A stretch of DNA of 64,000 nucleotides from Phytoseiulus persimilis (Eukaryota; Arthropoda; Arachnida; Mesostigmata; Phytoseiidae). Shown piece after piece: positions 1-14,864 of this stretch. The stretch's first letter is position 1. The number at the start of each line of letters is the position of its first letter. Both the position numbers and the translations under genes were made by a program. The stretch is from assembly GCA_037576195.1 (NCBI GenBank), contig CM075104.1, positions 25,188,211 to 25,252,210 of the forward strand, written 5' to 3'. The notes below the pieces were generated by a model. The model did not search any database and was not told the origin of the DNA. It saw only the letters and a list, made by a program, of their open reading frames with translations.

Positions 1-3000
1 GTCTCGGAGGCTTTCTTTATGGAACGATTCTCCGAACGTGAATGTGGCTCCGTTATTAGCGGGCACAATTGTTTCTTTACAGACGGGAGAAGGGAAAAGT
101 TCAAAGGGCAAAGAGTGCTCCAGAGCTGAGCAGAGCTTTTTACGGTTATCGTGCTACGTGAGTCCGCCGGCCTTACTCCTCAGAGAGGGTTTATGAGGAT
201 ATTGGAATTTTGATCGTCGACTTTGTTCCATCCGACTTGTGGTCGTCTTCTGAATCTGCTTGCGACCTACTCAGCTTCAGCGCAGGATCGCCGAGCTCGG
301 AAGGGCTCTTCGGTTGTTTTTCAGCGGAACCGACCACAACCTGAAGTCGAATGTATTCGAAAATTTGGCGGAACTTGCTGGGTGAGGTTCGATGCTCAGC
401 GGGGTCGGAACGCGTAGTTGATCACGTGTTCTGATCGAAAGCTGATGACACTCGAAGTGCATATCGATATGTTTCGTGGTTGTGAAGCGTGAAAATCAAA
501 CGCGCTGGGAACGCCTCGGAAACGCGTGCCGTTCGTTGCCGGAGTGCTCACTTCCTCTGGGGAAACCCATCAGTGCGGTCGTCGGGAGGATGTGTGAGGG
601 CGCGGGTACATCGAGAACACCCGATTGTAATTGCTGACTGTTGACATGAAACCGGAGAGAAAAAACTCGTTGGAGTAGCAGACCAACGGAATCCGAGAAA
701 CTCGACAGGGCTCCGATGTCCTGATTTTCTCCCATCTTTCATTTGTGCCTTCCATCTCCTGTTGTGATCAGAGGGTTGGAGTTTGAAAGTCCGCTCGCCC
801 GTCCCCGAAGACGAAGGATCCATTTTTCGTAAAGCGACATCATCATTGTTTCCCTCGGTTTTCGATAAACAAAACCGATTCCAATTATTTACGACCGAAC
901 GGATCAGGTTGGATTGACAGAACGAAGGCCGACAACGGCAGTGAAGAAGAACAAGTTCGGTTTCAAGCCTGGTCATTGAGCCCGATTGTGACGATGACTT
1001 TTCGAGCGGGTACAGTGAGATGGCTCGAGTTCGAACGAGTGTTTGTCGTGAGGTCACGCATCGCGGAGCACTTCCGACGCGCGCTCTTGTGCCCTCCGAA
1101 GGCACATCCCGGCTCGGAAGAGGAGTTTCGAACACGAATTCACGCGTTCGAGCGACATTCAACCCCATGACCACCGATCAAGCTATGAGCTCGATCGGCG
1201 GTGTCGTCACGATTTTCTGAAAGTATGAAATTATTCTTTTTGATCCGTGAATAATTTCTGATCTCTTTCCATGCTCGTGACGCACGGAATCAGGCCCGAA
1301 CTAGCACCAGGTGCACCTCCTGTGTGAATAGGCCCGCGTCAAGATTCGGGCCAGGGAATAAGGAGGTCCGGGCTCGCTGGTTGTACGTAGGAGCTCGTCG
1401 GAGGCAAATCCACCCGAAGGTCATTGAGAAACGGAGGATTCGAGTATTCGATTCTCCATTCCTGAGGAGGAGTTCCTCACCGACGTTCGTCAGTTGTTCA
1501 ATGAGCTTCGAAAGTGTTCCTGGTCAGTGGCAAATGTGGGTGTGTCGCCGAGACACAGGGGATCGAGCTCATGTGTTCATGCGACTGGGTGGCGTCGTAT
1601 TTCCAAACGCTGTGTAACTGTCGGCCGACTCGGCTGCCGCCCGACTGCTGCTGGCTACTCCTGTTCGCTGCCGTCCCGAGGTCGCCAGCCTGCCTGACTA
1701 GCAGCCGGCCTGGGTGGGTTGCTTATCACAGGTTGGCTTCACTCACTCCTCTCTGCGCGGAAGGCGCACAATTCACCACCGGATCCTTAGGTGGTCAGAT
1801 GGCCAATGGTCCGTCGGGATCTCAGCCGGAGAGTCGCCACGGCTTCAGTGATGACCGATGACGGCAGCTTAATTTGAATGTTTTCACCACCGGTGCAATG
1901 GGAGCTCAGTCGCCGCTCGTGCATAGTTCAACCGAACCACGCCACCACCACGATCCAGAAAGCAGGTCTGCACTCTGTCTCACCCGCCAATCCGCCAGCG
2001 GGGCCGGCCGGAACGATGACTGGCAACACTCAATCGGATGACTTCACTAAACTCCTGTTACACTCTTGGAACATGCTTAACCAGACAGCCGCGCGTGCTG
2101 AAAGAACTCCGAGCTTCGGATGCTCTCCCCCGTGGAACTGGCGCTTCTTCCAGAAGAAGGGGCGAATCGCAGAAATCGTTCACGAGCCACATCTGATGAG
2201 ATATGTACTGCAGTCGGATTTCGGTTTCGCCCTAGCCTCCCGTCTTCCCCTGCGTCAATGAAGCAATACTGGTCCTCATGTGTCGAAGCCAGCCCCAACT
2301 GGTCTCGGACCCGAACGCCGCCTCCGTCGCCTGAAAAAAACAACAGGCCAGGAACGATGCGCCAGATCTATCCGCAACGAACCCGGTGTTGCTCATGTCG
2401 TCTATAGGTAGATCGTTTCATTTTGGGCGTTCCCCCAACTGTACCGCTGTGCGGGTGATGAGGTATGTATGGAGAATGTGGATGAGCGAACTGCCAAGCG
2501 GTTGTCAGCTGTCCACGTATGATTCGTCTGCCAGAAGCTGGTTACCCACTTTCCGACGGAAATCCTGGCGTTGAGGAGCTCACAAGTGCTCTCGATCTTC
2601 ATCGACAGGGTGTCGACTGGACAATTATTCTGCGATGATCGAAGTTCCGGGTGTGATGCACGAACGCAGCGTCGGATTCACTTCGAGAACGGTCGGACTA
2701 ATCTGGAGCCAGACGGAGCTCGAGACCTTCCACTCGAAATTTGTAATCCGCGGTCTTCACACACAATTTTCATTCGTTTTGCGTGAGCTCTCCCCGCCGT
2801 GGAACGCTATTCATGGCCGAGGAAGCGTACGCACACATTGACTTCGCGCGCTTATATGAGCAGGGCCAAGGCAAAACCTACTTACTACATACCTGACTCC
2901 TGTCTGATCCTGCAGAGAGAATTCTGAGCACGTACGACTCAGCACAGACCCAACAATGACGTCACAGTGCAATGCATGACTTGAATACTCGGAGAAGTAG

Positions 3001-5244
3001 AAGATTGATTCGGAAACATCCGCAGGAAACACTGGTTGCCAGCAGAGCACCTGATATCCCCAAGAAGTCGCGCGTATTCGTCTGCTCCGTTGTTCCGTGC
3101 TCCCCGTGATCCTCGACTGCTCAAACTCCGCTTTAGTGATTTCCGTCTCCGGACTCTCAGCGTGGCTCCTAGTTATCATGACGGACGTTGGAAACGCTTC
3201 CACAGACTTTGGGCTCAGAGATCCGAAGCCTATCGGTTCCAGTTGGGGAAATGGCTGGAGAGTATTTCGAGATTCCGTTCTCGTAATAATGATTGCCGAG
3301 CTCTGTTGTATACTCAGCGGGCATCGGCGAGTAGATGTTGTGAGACTCTTTGATCTTCAGGCGTTCGCACCTCATCCGGCCAAATGCTGTTGATCTCCCA
3401 GCTAACAACGCAAATCCTTCAAAGGTTCGTTCGTCGACTACCCGGCGGCCGGTCGACCAGCAAGCAAAGGACGACACCAATTACGGGGAGGGCGTTTAGC
3501 TTGGGAGCTAGCGCATTACTTTGTGGGATCATTGAGTCCGCGTTGGAGTTAGCTTACAATTGTGAGCTGCCGAGCCTGCTTTTTCTCATTAGCCCTCTGT
3601 CGATAAACCGGCTTCTTCGAGCGATCCGAACTTTTCTGAGCTCCGCTGCACAATAAAATCCACAGCGGTCAGTTCGACAACATCTGCTGGCAGTGGTTGC
3701 CCTTGACCGGGACTCAGGATCCGATCGGAGGACGTCGAGCCCCGTGTTTTCAAAAACTTACGACGAAGTGCGGCCGGCTGGGATCGGGTTGCCCTCTCTT
3801 TTCTGTTCGTGTGCCGCCGGATCAGACAAGATTGTTAAATAACCGTTCGAAAATAGTGTTGTGACAGATGAACACTCCTCCAGCTATTGCACGACGGTAA
3901 ACAGAGTCACGTGTCAAAACGGGATCAGTCTCCTCCCGGAGCGAATGCGATGTATGATCTTCTCTCGAGTCGGAGCAAGCAACGGGAGACTTAACCGATC
4001 GTTCCTCTGTGGGTTTGCTTCTTAATTGAGAGCCCTCGAAACCGACATCATCCCACCTCCTATTCCCGTGAAGCGGCAGCGCGGGCGGTTCTGGGAGGGA
4101 TGAGTGCCATCGAAGAAGGTTTCGCTTTTCTGCTTCGACATGCCTCCAGGACCTCAAAAGACGGTAACTGTTTCATGTCTACCCCATCAATCCCGAGACT
4201 CCGGGGCCACATCGCTTCCGGCTTCGAACCGATTCCGCAACGGATTCCAGATGATTGGATCGGTCCTCAACAGGGCTGATGCTGTTCTGAGGATAGTTGA
4301 GGGACCGATCTGTGAACTCGGAGCTGTTGATGGTTTTACTCAGGTCAAGACAGAGTATCATTCCGACAAAAAAAGCACTTTCAGTGATGCGATCCGAGAC
4401 AGCCCCGGATATCTCAGGCGCAAGTCGAGATCATCCCAATCAAGACAACTTTGCGGGTTTTCCAGCAGGGTCTCCGATAGACAGTCACTCGAGCATCATG
4501 CGCATTCAGGGCTCGTGCATCTGGGCTGTTCTGCCTCTTCGGAGTTCTCCGGGAAGAACTCATGCGCTCTCAGAGATACTTCCACAAAGCGCGGTTCGAT
4601 CTAGCGCCGGGTGCTCGATCGATATCCGGTAGGATGGAGCGTCTCCTGGGATCCTGCGGACAACTCTTCCTTTCGTGATTGAGAGTAGGAAGTTTCGAGC
4701 GTCTTAATCCACGGAAGGTCCCTCCCATGTCATGAGAATTATCAATCAATGCACATTCCGATGTCGTCCGACTTCGATTCTGCAGACACGTTACGTTCTC
4801 ATACGTCCATCGTACGTGCATCCATCTTCGAGTGTTCGCGACGAGATTTCCTCTCGGTCGGTCGGAGGTCCCTCGCTTTCGAGTTGTGCGTCGCATGAGG
4901 AGAAATGCTTCCCATCCGAGGTTGGAGTAAGACATACTGTAATTGTCCAATTGCGTTGTGGAATCAATTTCGGGGGCCGTCGGGCCAGCTCGTCCGGCGG
5001 CGAGGCCGTTCGATGCTGCGACTGCCCTTTCGGAAATTCGAACGGTTCTCGAGAGAAACTATTGTACGATACACTAGAAACAGAATGAGTGAGTGGGCTC
5101 TCGGGGGACTCCTCGCTTTCTTCCCTGCGAGAATTATTTTCATCACCCTCGTCGGAATTCGGCTTCGAGCCACCAGTCAGCCAAGTTGAGCACTCCCTCC
5201 TGTTCGCTAAATGGCGTTTATTAGCGGCATAGAGTGAGTTTGTG
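1..5244. other. No recognisable gene
   Basis: Several short frames are open on both strands. The longest is 208 codons on the minus strand at 548-1174, with overlapping competing frames. None shows a known motif or a convincing pair of splice sites. AATAAA at about 3653 is not tied to any gene. I see no repeat longer than simple runs. Confidence 0.5.
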
Positions 5245-5286
5245 AGCGAACGAACGAACGAACGAACGAGCGAGCGAGCGAGCGAA
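5245..5286. repeat. CGAA/CGAG tetranucleotide tract
   Basis: About ten tandem four-base units, first CGAA then CGAG. Similar four-base tracts recur at 22776, 23227, 23351 and 60586. Confidence 0.9.
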
Positions 5287-7331
5287 CAAAATAGCGGGAC
5301 CGACCGACTGACAGACGAGCGGACGGCCGAGCAGGAGGAGACCTAAGTGAGGGAAAGCCAGCGGAGCCATGGTAAAGGAGAATAGCAGCTAGCGAATCAA
5401 GAGCGTATAGCGGAATGCATGGAGCGAATGAATCATTGTTCAACTGGCCTCGTGTCACACCACTCCTACGGCTTGATCCCGACAACAAGCTCTGGGCGGC
5501 GGATCTCGTCAACTAGAGGCAAACGCCGCGCGGGGAAAGATTTCCCTGTCACTCTCTGCATTGAACAGCCACAACAGCAGCAACAACCACTCCGACAGGA
5601 ACGGAGGCGACAACTATATCAACGGCGAGAATAGAAGTGGCATCGGAAGCACCGAGGGTTGAAGGGCTTCATCGATGTATGGCTTGCCCCTCGACACCGA
5701 AGGAACGTTCCTCCGATTGCCGATGCGGGACTCCGCTCGAGCGGCCTGATTCCCGGAGTTCCTCGCTCCCAGCGACTCCTTCCGACTTCCTTTTCGGCAA
5801 CTCCCGTGGAATGTCGCGTCTCCGGAACAGCGGGAGCTCAGAATCTCGGCATCTCCGAGAGACCTCGGAAGCGACGAGGGCCGAGCCCTCGAAGCGTTTT
5901 GCTTCTCCCACGCCCCAACCCGGCTTCATTTTGCAGTTTTTTCTTGCTTCGGCACGCACGGTCATCGCATTCTTAGATCACGAACGAGGTGCAGTCGCGC
6001 GAAATGCCTACAGATGGTGGCAGCGGCGGATGGATTTTCTTGGTCATGGCACTGATGCAGATCCGCTTCTCGCTACTTAACTTCCCCGGGTGGCTTGTAT
6101 CGTGTGCGGGTATCGCATCCATATTAGCGAGTTTGCTGTCCACGCGCTCGACACCTCCCCTAATAAATTCTTTCTTCCCTCAGAAGTCAACTGAGTGGGA
6201 GAATTCGGAGTGGTGCCGAGGCTGCTCAGGCTGCCGCTGCTAAACCCAACCACCTGCCGCCCATCTGGCATAGGCAGTGTCCTTACATACAGTTCTCAGC
6301 TCAACGCCACCGCGGGACGGCCGCCGCTGGGGTGGTACCACCACCACCGCCATCAGTATCTCGTTGAAAGATGTGATTCGTGCAGAACTTCATGGCGGAG
6401 CGTCAACTTCTTTGAAAGTAGCAAAGCGAACGCATAACAGACAGCGCCCTATTCACCTGACTTCTAATCAGGCACGGCTGAATGGAAAGGTACGCTCAAA
6501 CTGAAATGGAGCGAACCTACATATTTGTAGGAATTGAGATGCGACCGATGCTAGGTATCCCGTAGGGTCACGACTTGGACGAAAGGCTGAAAGACTTCCC
6601 ACAGAGTCAGACCGCTGAATCCCGAGTTCGGGAGGGTAGCTGAGTTCGGATAGGTGACGCAACTGATCGATTCCGATATCTTCGGGCAGCCGTTGATCGT
6701 GGTGGGCACCTAGCTTCGTCAAAATCTGGGCGCCGATGCTGCGTGCATGTCAGCTGATCCAACAAGCTTGGTTCTTCACCCTTCAGCGGCGATTGAGATA
6801 AATTAGACGATTGCTGCGTAGGTTCACACAGTGTTCAGACCATGCTTGAAGAAAATTTCGACGGTCCGTAGTCAACGCCGCAGGCTGTTAGCGCTGGAGA
6901 AGTGTGTTTGCCGAGCTCATTATTACCAGCGCCCACTCGACTTGCAAAGCCATCCTGTCGAATCATGCTTCTTCCAAGTGCTGCATGCTCGCTTGACAAG
7001 CTGCTTGGTAAGTTGAATCAACTAGGCGCTCATGTGAACGGTTGCGGCTGCCCCCTGTATGTATGAATGTCTTTGTGTATGCTGGCAGTGAGTGAGCGAG
7101 GGATCGAGCAAGCTCACCAATGTGTACAGAAAGCATTAGTCGTCGAGTGGTGACGCCGCGCCGGCTGGTGGTCGCGGCGCGCTGGTCGACCAAGCGGCCA
7201 GCGCGCGTTTGGTCCTCGAGCGATTCCTGTTCTGGTCGGAGCCTTGTGGGAACAAACTCCGTGCCGAAAACAACTGGTAGGCTGAAGGCGATGGTCTCAG
7301 CGAGGAAGCACAGAGGAAACATCGGGAATAA
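5287..7331. other. No recognisable gene
   Basis: Purine-rich and CAG/CAA-rich patches around 5570-5600 and short frames only. The 5637-6080 plus frame (147 codons) has an opposing open frame and no motif. Confidence 0.45.
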
Positions 7332-7350
7332 GGGGGGGGGGGGGGGGGGG
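7332..7350. repeat. Nineteen-base G homopolymer
   Basis: An uninterrupted G run in a GC-moderate context. It is likely length-variable and prone to sequencing error; it could form a G-quadruplex. Confidence 0.9.
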
Positions 7351-10300
7351 ACAAGGTTTGCCCGAGGGAAATCATTCTGCTCTGACCGTTTGCTCAGAGA
7401 AAAGAACAAATTACAGCTCTAAAGCGCACGGGTTCTCGACGTTCCTTCGCGAGAGTCGCTTCCATGACTGAAGCAAACGACGAAGGTGAACACATGATCC
7501 AAGGCGTGGCGCCATCGCGTTCGAGGAAACATTCCAGGAGTCTGGACTCTGAGTGACGACTCTGCTCTTGAACGCGGTATCGCAGTTCTCCCAAATCGGC
7601 TCGTAGGTCTGCTAGATTCTTCCACAGGACAGTGAAGCGCCCCTCGCGTTCCCATCGCGGGCGTTCGGTTTCTTCCAACCTCAAACATTCAGCTCTCCTC
7701 TCTCATGTCCCTCCGTTGTTATTCTTTGGCTTATCACACAACGGTAAACAAAACCGAAATCCCCATGTCGTGATCAAAGCAGGCTTTTGTGTCTTCCGTC
7801 TGTAGCTCTGCTCCCTCTTACAACTCTCTCGTTCACTCGTCTGTTTCTCCCCTCCGAGTATAGAGTCCCCAGGCACAGATATCGTGACCTCGACCGGAAG
7901 GTATTGGCGTGACCTCGGTCGCCGCGGTCTCAGTCGCTTGCCACACGAGCATAACTCTCAGATGGCTCCGGGTCTCGAACTACAACACTTTGGACAGTTC
8001 TGCCGGATTGACTCCAGCTTCATTATCACGAATCCGAACTCCGATCAAACTGAGGCTGTGAGGCACAGAGACCGAGTGCGATACCGAAGGTGCTCCTCCG
8101 TCGCATGAAACTGCTCGAGCAGTGAGCTCAGACTGGCGCTGCGACCTGGAGGTGGGTTTGGAGAACGACGATTTCACGAGCTAATCTCATGAAAGCTTTG
8201 TGGCTTGCTTTGAGTGGAGCTGCCCCAGCCCTGACCCCACTCGTTGCCCTGGCATCCCCGCTCCGAGTCCCAGCTCAATGGACGGATGGATGAATGGAGC
8301 ATTGAACGAACCAATGCTCAGAATCGACTCGAATCGAAACTCTCGCTATTATCGCGGTAACCGTCATACATTGAAGCTCCGGCAGCATCGGAACAGACTT
8401 CGGGCGCTCGGAATGCTAACACGAGTGGGCGGAAGACCATGCAGCCGGTTCGCCGCAAAACAGGCTACTTGGCACATAATGAAGTTTTGTCACCAGCAGA
8501 GAGACTCCACCGCGGAGAGGAATCCGGATTATGAATCGATCCAGCCCTGAGAAGCACGAAACTCGACTCGGACTGCCGTGCGGTATCAGCATGACGAAAG
8601 CAGAGTGAAACATGGAAATATTCATCCTGTTTCTCCTCGAGCCAGATTCAAGGGTATCGTTGAGGGAATGTCTCGGGGTTTTCTTTCAAACGGACGAGAG
8701 TGCAGAACACAGTGGAGGCTGGGAACACAACCTCAGCCTTGGCTGTACACTTGTTCGTTTCTCCTCGACCCTGGACCAGCCGTGCATTTATATGATTAGT
8801 TTGTGGGACGAGCCATCGAAGAGGGAATCGCTGGGAGGGGGTCGTTGCCATCGTCGTCATTTCGGCTCTCGTCGCCTCGGTGTTCTCCTCGTTGTCGAGC
8901 TCGAGGAAAGGATATAAAGAGCCACAGATGGCAACAACAGATCAACACCCAACTTCCAGCAGCAGGCGGGTATTTATCTGACTCTGTGGGCCAGAGATTT
9001 GCTTGGACTAAATCAGATTCAGTCCGCAGAGCTACGACACAACCCGTGGACCGGGGTCCAAGTCGACAAAAACTATCTGTAATGAGCTCGACGGAACTTC
9101 CGAGGGAACATATTCTCCTTGGCCACGCTCAGAATCAGACCGCAGTATCTGATTCCGGAGCCACCGGTTCAGCGGGTATTCGAGGAGGCTGCTGGATGTC
9201 GATGACAATTTGTGCCGGATCAATACATGGAAGGACTCGGAATGTTTCATCTTTCATTCTTTCCGATTCAGCTGCCCTCGCTCAGCGCTCAAGGTTCTTT
9301 GAAAAATGAGATCCGCACCGCCATCATGGCTCATGAGCTGTATGACGCGCTCCGAAAAACGGCCCGCTGATACCTCTGCCCCGATGATGGATACTCAAGG
9401 TTCCATTGTTCGACAGCGTGGCGAATAGAGAGTCACCGATTACATCGTTTTGAGCAACCGACCGATCACTGAAAACCGTTGCGTTCTCTCCGAACGGGCT
9501 TCCCATTCCGTGCTTCTCTCCCTCCTGAGTCATGAACCGGGATCCAATAAGGAATGTGCTCCGCGAAAATCATTCACGTTCAGAGAAGAGTGCGATACTC
9601 TCGGAGGAAACTCGAGGAATTTTTCAATCGTGAATATCGATTCGGAAGTTCCCTGAAACTTCTCTATCATCGACCGGGGTGCGAGCTCTGAATGTACTTC
9701 AAGAACGGATTGGAGAATCTGATCGCACCAGCGCGTTCCGGAATTCTCAGCAAGCAGCGCAAACTACTCGCCACCATATCGAAGGTTCGCTGAAGCCCTC
9801 CAGACGAAGCATGGTGTCAGGGCCACTCGGTCTCCTATCTTCGATGTTTCGGATAACCAGAATGATCATGCGTAGCCCACAAGAGACCTAGCCGAGGTTC
9901 AGGCTTTGTGAGAGATCATCCTCGATTGCTTTGAGAGGAGTGCGTCAGCGGATGGATCCCAGTTTTTGATTCAATACCTCACGTCAGAGTTGAGCCACGG
10001 AGATTGTTTTCCTACCATCCTTCGCGAAAGCGTCCGTTGTTTTATATATTTCCCTTTTTTTCCAATTGTCTGGAGGAAATCCCTTCGTACCCCGGAGATA
10101 GAGCCCATTGGTACGTCGACTCGGGAGTGTGGTGTATATTTCTCTTCGCTGTGATAGTCATGACATTACCTTGATGGGATTGTCCCCCATCCAGTCTATC
10201 GGGTATTCATTCCCGATTTTCTTTAAAATGGTCAGCGGCTCGATGAATGGGAGGACTTCAATCCGATGCATGGTTCGCCTCAAGACGAAGACTGAGACAA

Positions 10301-13300
10301 GCTGGAAATCAGCACCGGCCCGGAGGAGCATGCGATCGATGCCAAGAATCGACGTTGCGGTCCACACTCTGAATGTTCCCTCAGGGGCTCTCAGTGTCAC
10401 CCGAGTGCAGACGAGAGGAAAGGACGATCTGTAGGATAGAGTGGACAACGGAGTTTTCAAGAAACCGTGTTCTCTCCGTGTTCTTTCCGGCACAGCAACC
10501 CCCATAATAATCGATGTATGGCAGCCATACAGAGAAAAATCCGCGCCCAGGCTCGCTCGCTGGTCGCTACGAATTCATACGAAGCACGAAACTGTCTTAC
10601 TGACCGTAAAGACATCAACACCGAGAGTTTTCACATGCGTATCTTTCATTGCCGTCAGTGATTGCTGCTCGCCACGGGTGTAAACACTCGAGCAGACAGG
10701 CCGGCGTGCAGGCCGTCGGTCACTAAGAGCGCTGGAGGCACGGATCTGCCCGCTCTAAGCTCGGTCTCATAGAATCGCTGGTCGTTGGCCAGGCAAGCGA
10801 CCAGCTCAGTGAAGCCCCGCCACTAGCCGGGAGCTCTAGTGGTAAAGCGAAAAATAAGAGACGTGATCCCCGTTTTCCCGCTAGCCAGCCCACCCGCCCG
10901 GCTGGTCGCGCTAATTCGGCTTTATTGCCCCATATCTTCATCGGAGGAATCCATTGGCCAAGTCATTGCGGACTTCGCAACCAGCTCTTCTCCGAACAGA
11001 TCGATGCACGGACCAAGATAGATCAGATCGGCAACTTGCAGCCGGAGGAGGCCGACAAAGCTCAACTCCACAGCACCGGCCGCGAGAATCAGTGTTGGGT
11101 TGAGCTATTTACTGAGCTGGTCCTGTCCCTCTCTCGACCAATCGTCTACTCGCAGCTCCTGACGACATCGAGGACAATGTAGGAGGACAGGAGACAGTGG
11201 TCAGGAGTCAGCAAGATAGATGGGCAGCCAGGCCGCTTGCTCGTACGCGTCGACAGAGAACTTCAACCAAACTGTCATCTGTTTCCACACCTGCCAACCT
11301 TGCACTCGCTCGTCGCCAATAATAACCTGAGCGAGCCGATGGGCGGATGCTTCTTCCCCCACCGGCTAATTCACTGTGTCGGCTACGTTCGAGGGAGATC
11401 CTACAGCGGAACCGCGATGGTTTCGCAGCCATCGGCGTCCTCGGTGTGTTTACTCAGCGTCGTCGGCTCCCCGTAAACTTGCACACAGGAGATCCCAGAG
11501 AGGGAAGCAGTGACGCTGTCCGTGCCCTCTTCTACAAGTCTTCCTTGATCGGAGGGAAGCGATTGCTCGATCCTGATAGCCGGCGAGCTAAGAGAGATAT
11601 CGTCCTCTTCCCGGAGACACTAACTGCTGGCGAAAGTCAGACAAGCACTGAGGTCAAGCGGGGTACATCAAGCCGACAATTCAATTAGTATCGAACCCCA
11701 GTAGCCTTTAGTCACAAATTCGGGTGCACCTCCGCAACGCGCACTGCCTCCATCGACGGATTCTCGGTATTTGCGATGATTGTTACTCCCGACTAGGATG
11801 TTGGCCTGGTTCTAGGATCCGGGGGGAGCACTGTGAAGACTCTAAATAAGAAGTCAGTCGAGAACAATTATAAGATGCGCTCATCTAGGGGAGCGCAAGC
11901 GCAATGAGGAGGACAAAGATGAGACAGGCTACCACAGGATCTGAGCGACACAACAGACTCCCGCGAAAAGGGCCCTTAGGGGCCACGTGGTGATCTTCTA
12001 GTGGTAAAAAGTGTGGTGAATTATGCACAGGCTTCACTCCGCCTAATGGTTACTCTTCGTTTGTGGCTGCTCTTTAGGATGCTCCGAGAAGGCTTCACAG
12101 CCTTGCCAACTTCGACTCAGGTCTCGGTTTTACCTAGGTTTCTCTCGTCTGGATATGGGGTCTTGAGTGGGTTGAGCCAAGTATTTCTCAGTCGCTTTTT
12201 CTAAATTCGGAGATGAGGTCGTTCCCTACGAGATTCCTCGATGTATCGCATACCCACAACCACTTCCAATGAAGTCAAGTGTAGATCGGATCAGCTGGGG
12301 AAGACAAGGCCAGTCTCATGGAAATTGACAGCGCTAGAGCTGTTAGGTTCCAGATGGCCACTCGAGAGGCTCTCCTCAACGTAGTTGTGAGTTCTCGAAC
12401 GTCAACTGGAAGTTTGATCAACGGACAGGGCTATATTTCCCCGCAATCCAGAAGCATGCATATAACCAACTGGAGGTTATCTTGATCCCACGAAATTCTT
12501 TGGAATTTCACGGGGTATTCACGGATAAGGTGGGCGCGTAGAGGTCTGCGAATGTGCCACGAAGAACCACGCCCGATATCTAGGCCCATACGCTCTACAT
12601 TGGGGAAATATCTCGTCATATGGGATACCATGTCATGAGTACGCGATTCCTCTCAACTCACGCAGGCGACATCGATGCCAAACCCGTTGGAGACCCTGGG
12701 AGACAGCAATAACTATGTTTGGCTTGGTCGCGACGGATCATCAGGAAAATTAGAAAACCTCTCGGTCGAAACATCGGATGAGTCGCAATGATTCGAAGAA
12801 ATTCGGATTCGGAAAACTTCGTTGCGTGCGAAACACTTCACGGGCTCGCGGCAGCGAGGAAGATAATTATCCTGATACATTTCTCTCGAGGAATATTTTT
12901 GATTGTCCCCGGTCTGAGATACGCTCGTCAACGACCCACCAGACGCGACTGTGAGTCGCCTCTCTCAGAAAGTTCATGATCTGGCCGTGCAACTCGGTGC
13001 CTGTCCCCCTTTTTTTGTTTTCCGAAGGAGGAGGATGTATCTCTCATCCTCTAGATTCGCGACCCATTGGGCGTCATCGATTCATTTATCAAGTACGCAT
13101 TGAAGATGCATCTCCGCCCCTCCTGCCCGGTAGGCTTGTACGTTTTCCACCCTTTCATCTAGCCTTTTCAGTGTTCGCGACTGCATCAATTTATCAAGCA
13201 ACCAAGCGACCCTCCCAAGTCAAGCAGGCAGACCAGCCGCTCTCCCTTACCCGGGCTCGTTTCCAGTTCTTTGTAGCTTTTCTTATGCGCGTCGGGTAAC

Positions 13301-14864
13301 GAGGTGCCCTTCCTCTCCTTCTCCCTCAGAGATGGTAGCATCTGAATGATTTGTCTTCGTTCATCGAGAGCGTACAGTTACGTCGTTCGCTGTTCTCTTA
13401 TTTCGTTCCGCATTCGCCGGCCGGTCGTCGTAAAACACACCATGACAAAAACCTCCCATATTCCAGTAATGGAGGTTGTTCTCAATGATCTCCGGTTCTC
13501 GAAGGACTTTTCTCGTCACACTAATCATCCCTTCTGCACATTGTGAGCAAAGTATTCGGAAGAATATTTCACACATGTATGAATTCTGTTCAATCGATTA
13601 TCTTCGCCATCGTGCACGCTTGTCACGTTCCTTGTATTTTTTTCCTGCGGACTAATTTTCTTGTTTCTTGTTTTCCTCAAGACGCTCTTTGTTCGCTCAA
13701 GTTCACTGTCTCTAGCTTCGAACCTGTCCTAAACACAATGGCGATCCAGCAGATCCCTCTTTCCGGCAGAAAAAAAAACATAGTGTGAGAGAGGATTGAG
13801 CTTCTCCCGCTGCAAACCCTCACGCACGATGGGACGAGGTAGCGAACAGGCGGTCGGGCGACCGGGCAAACGCACAGCCGGAAGATAGACAGCAAGTGTG
13901 ATCCGGCTAAAGCGCCGCAACGACGAGGAATAGGAGCAGAAGCACAAAGGACGAGATCCTCTTTGAGATCCCTTTTCCCCTGGTTCCTCCCGCCGCCGTG
14001 CAGCCGGCTCCCCTTCCTCGTAGCTGCTGGTTTCGTTGCCCGCCGACTGGATACCTAGCTGGTTCCATCTTTCGATGGCCCCTTCCCGTTCTCTCAACCG
14101 AACTGTAGTGGATAGGTTGGGTGGTCAAGCCTGTGAGCAGGCCGACCAGCGGGCCGGCCGGCCAAGGGACTAGGAAGCTCTCTTCTTCATCTCCTCTGTT
14201 GTTCAGAACACATAATTAATAACATGGTCCCGTTTCGTTCGTTGCCTTCCTCAGCAGTCGCAGCAGCCGACCCGGGAGCCTTCGACAGCCTCAAACCCCG
14301 CCTCTCGCCTCAAAGAGTCCTCACCCTCCTTATGGCCACGCCTCTGGAGCTTGAAGCTACCCCCGAGCGGAGTTTTGTCGAGAGCACTAGCAGGAGTAGA
14401 ACAGAGATCAGCCGTCCCGAGTGAGGTCGTCGAGTCACCGCTGGCACGAAGGCAAGCAGGCAACAAGCGTGATCGGGACTCGTCGACTCTGAATACCTTG
14501 TTAGAGGTAGCGGCGGTTCCCGCTGAAGCCAGGCCGCCATCAAAGTGCCCGCCATTATTACGCGACGGCTGATCGATGTTCGGAGGTGCTCGGAAGGCTT
14601 GCAATAAAATTTGTTGTGGATAGCAGTCCGTCTGCTTGTGGAGTTTTAGGCAGAAGAAAGCGCTCACAGACGGGGGCAGCAGTGTAGATTCCATTGTAAA
14701 CGACCCGTTAGAGCCGGTGAACATTGTGAAGTACGTGAAACATTGGCGTGGAGCCACACGGACTAACAGTGGGTTCACTCGGAGGACTAGGTGTTGGCGC
14801 CGGGGGCTGGGCCCTATTCTCAGCGGTGGACCAGACTGCGACTTCGGTACCGGTGTCCGGCGAG
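7351..14864. other. No recognisable gene upstream of Lim3
   Basis: Only short overlapping frames on both strands. A TATAAA at 8913 leads to an ATG frame of 17 codons. Minus-strand frames near 10016-10505 can be joined through GT-AG sites in phase, but the result matches nothing I know. 13.8-14.2 kb is rich in GGCC-type patches like those in Lim3 intron 5 and may be regulatory. Confidence 0.4.

Noticed and set aside
548-1174. 208-codon minus-strand frame
   Set aside because: No motif, no splice or promoter context, and length near the chance maximum for a window of this size.
5245-5286. Tetranucleotide tract considered as a CRISPR-like or satellite array
   Set aside because: Units of four bases without spacers: simple-sequence slippage.
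10016-10505. Minus-strand frames that can be spliced in phase (donor at 10170, acceptor at 10069)
   Set aside because: The joined product matches nothing known, and the start and end could not be found; phase agreement alone occurs by chance one time in three.
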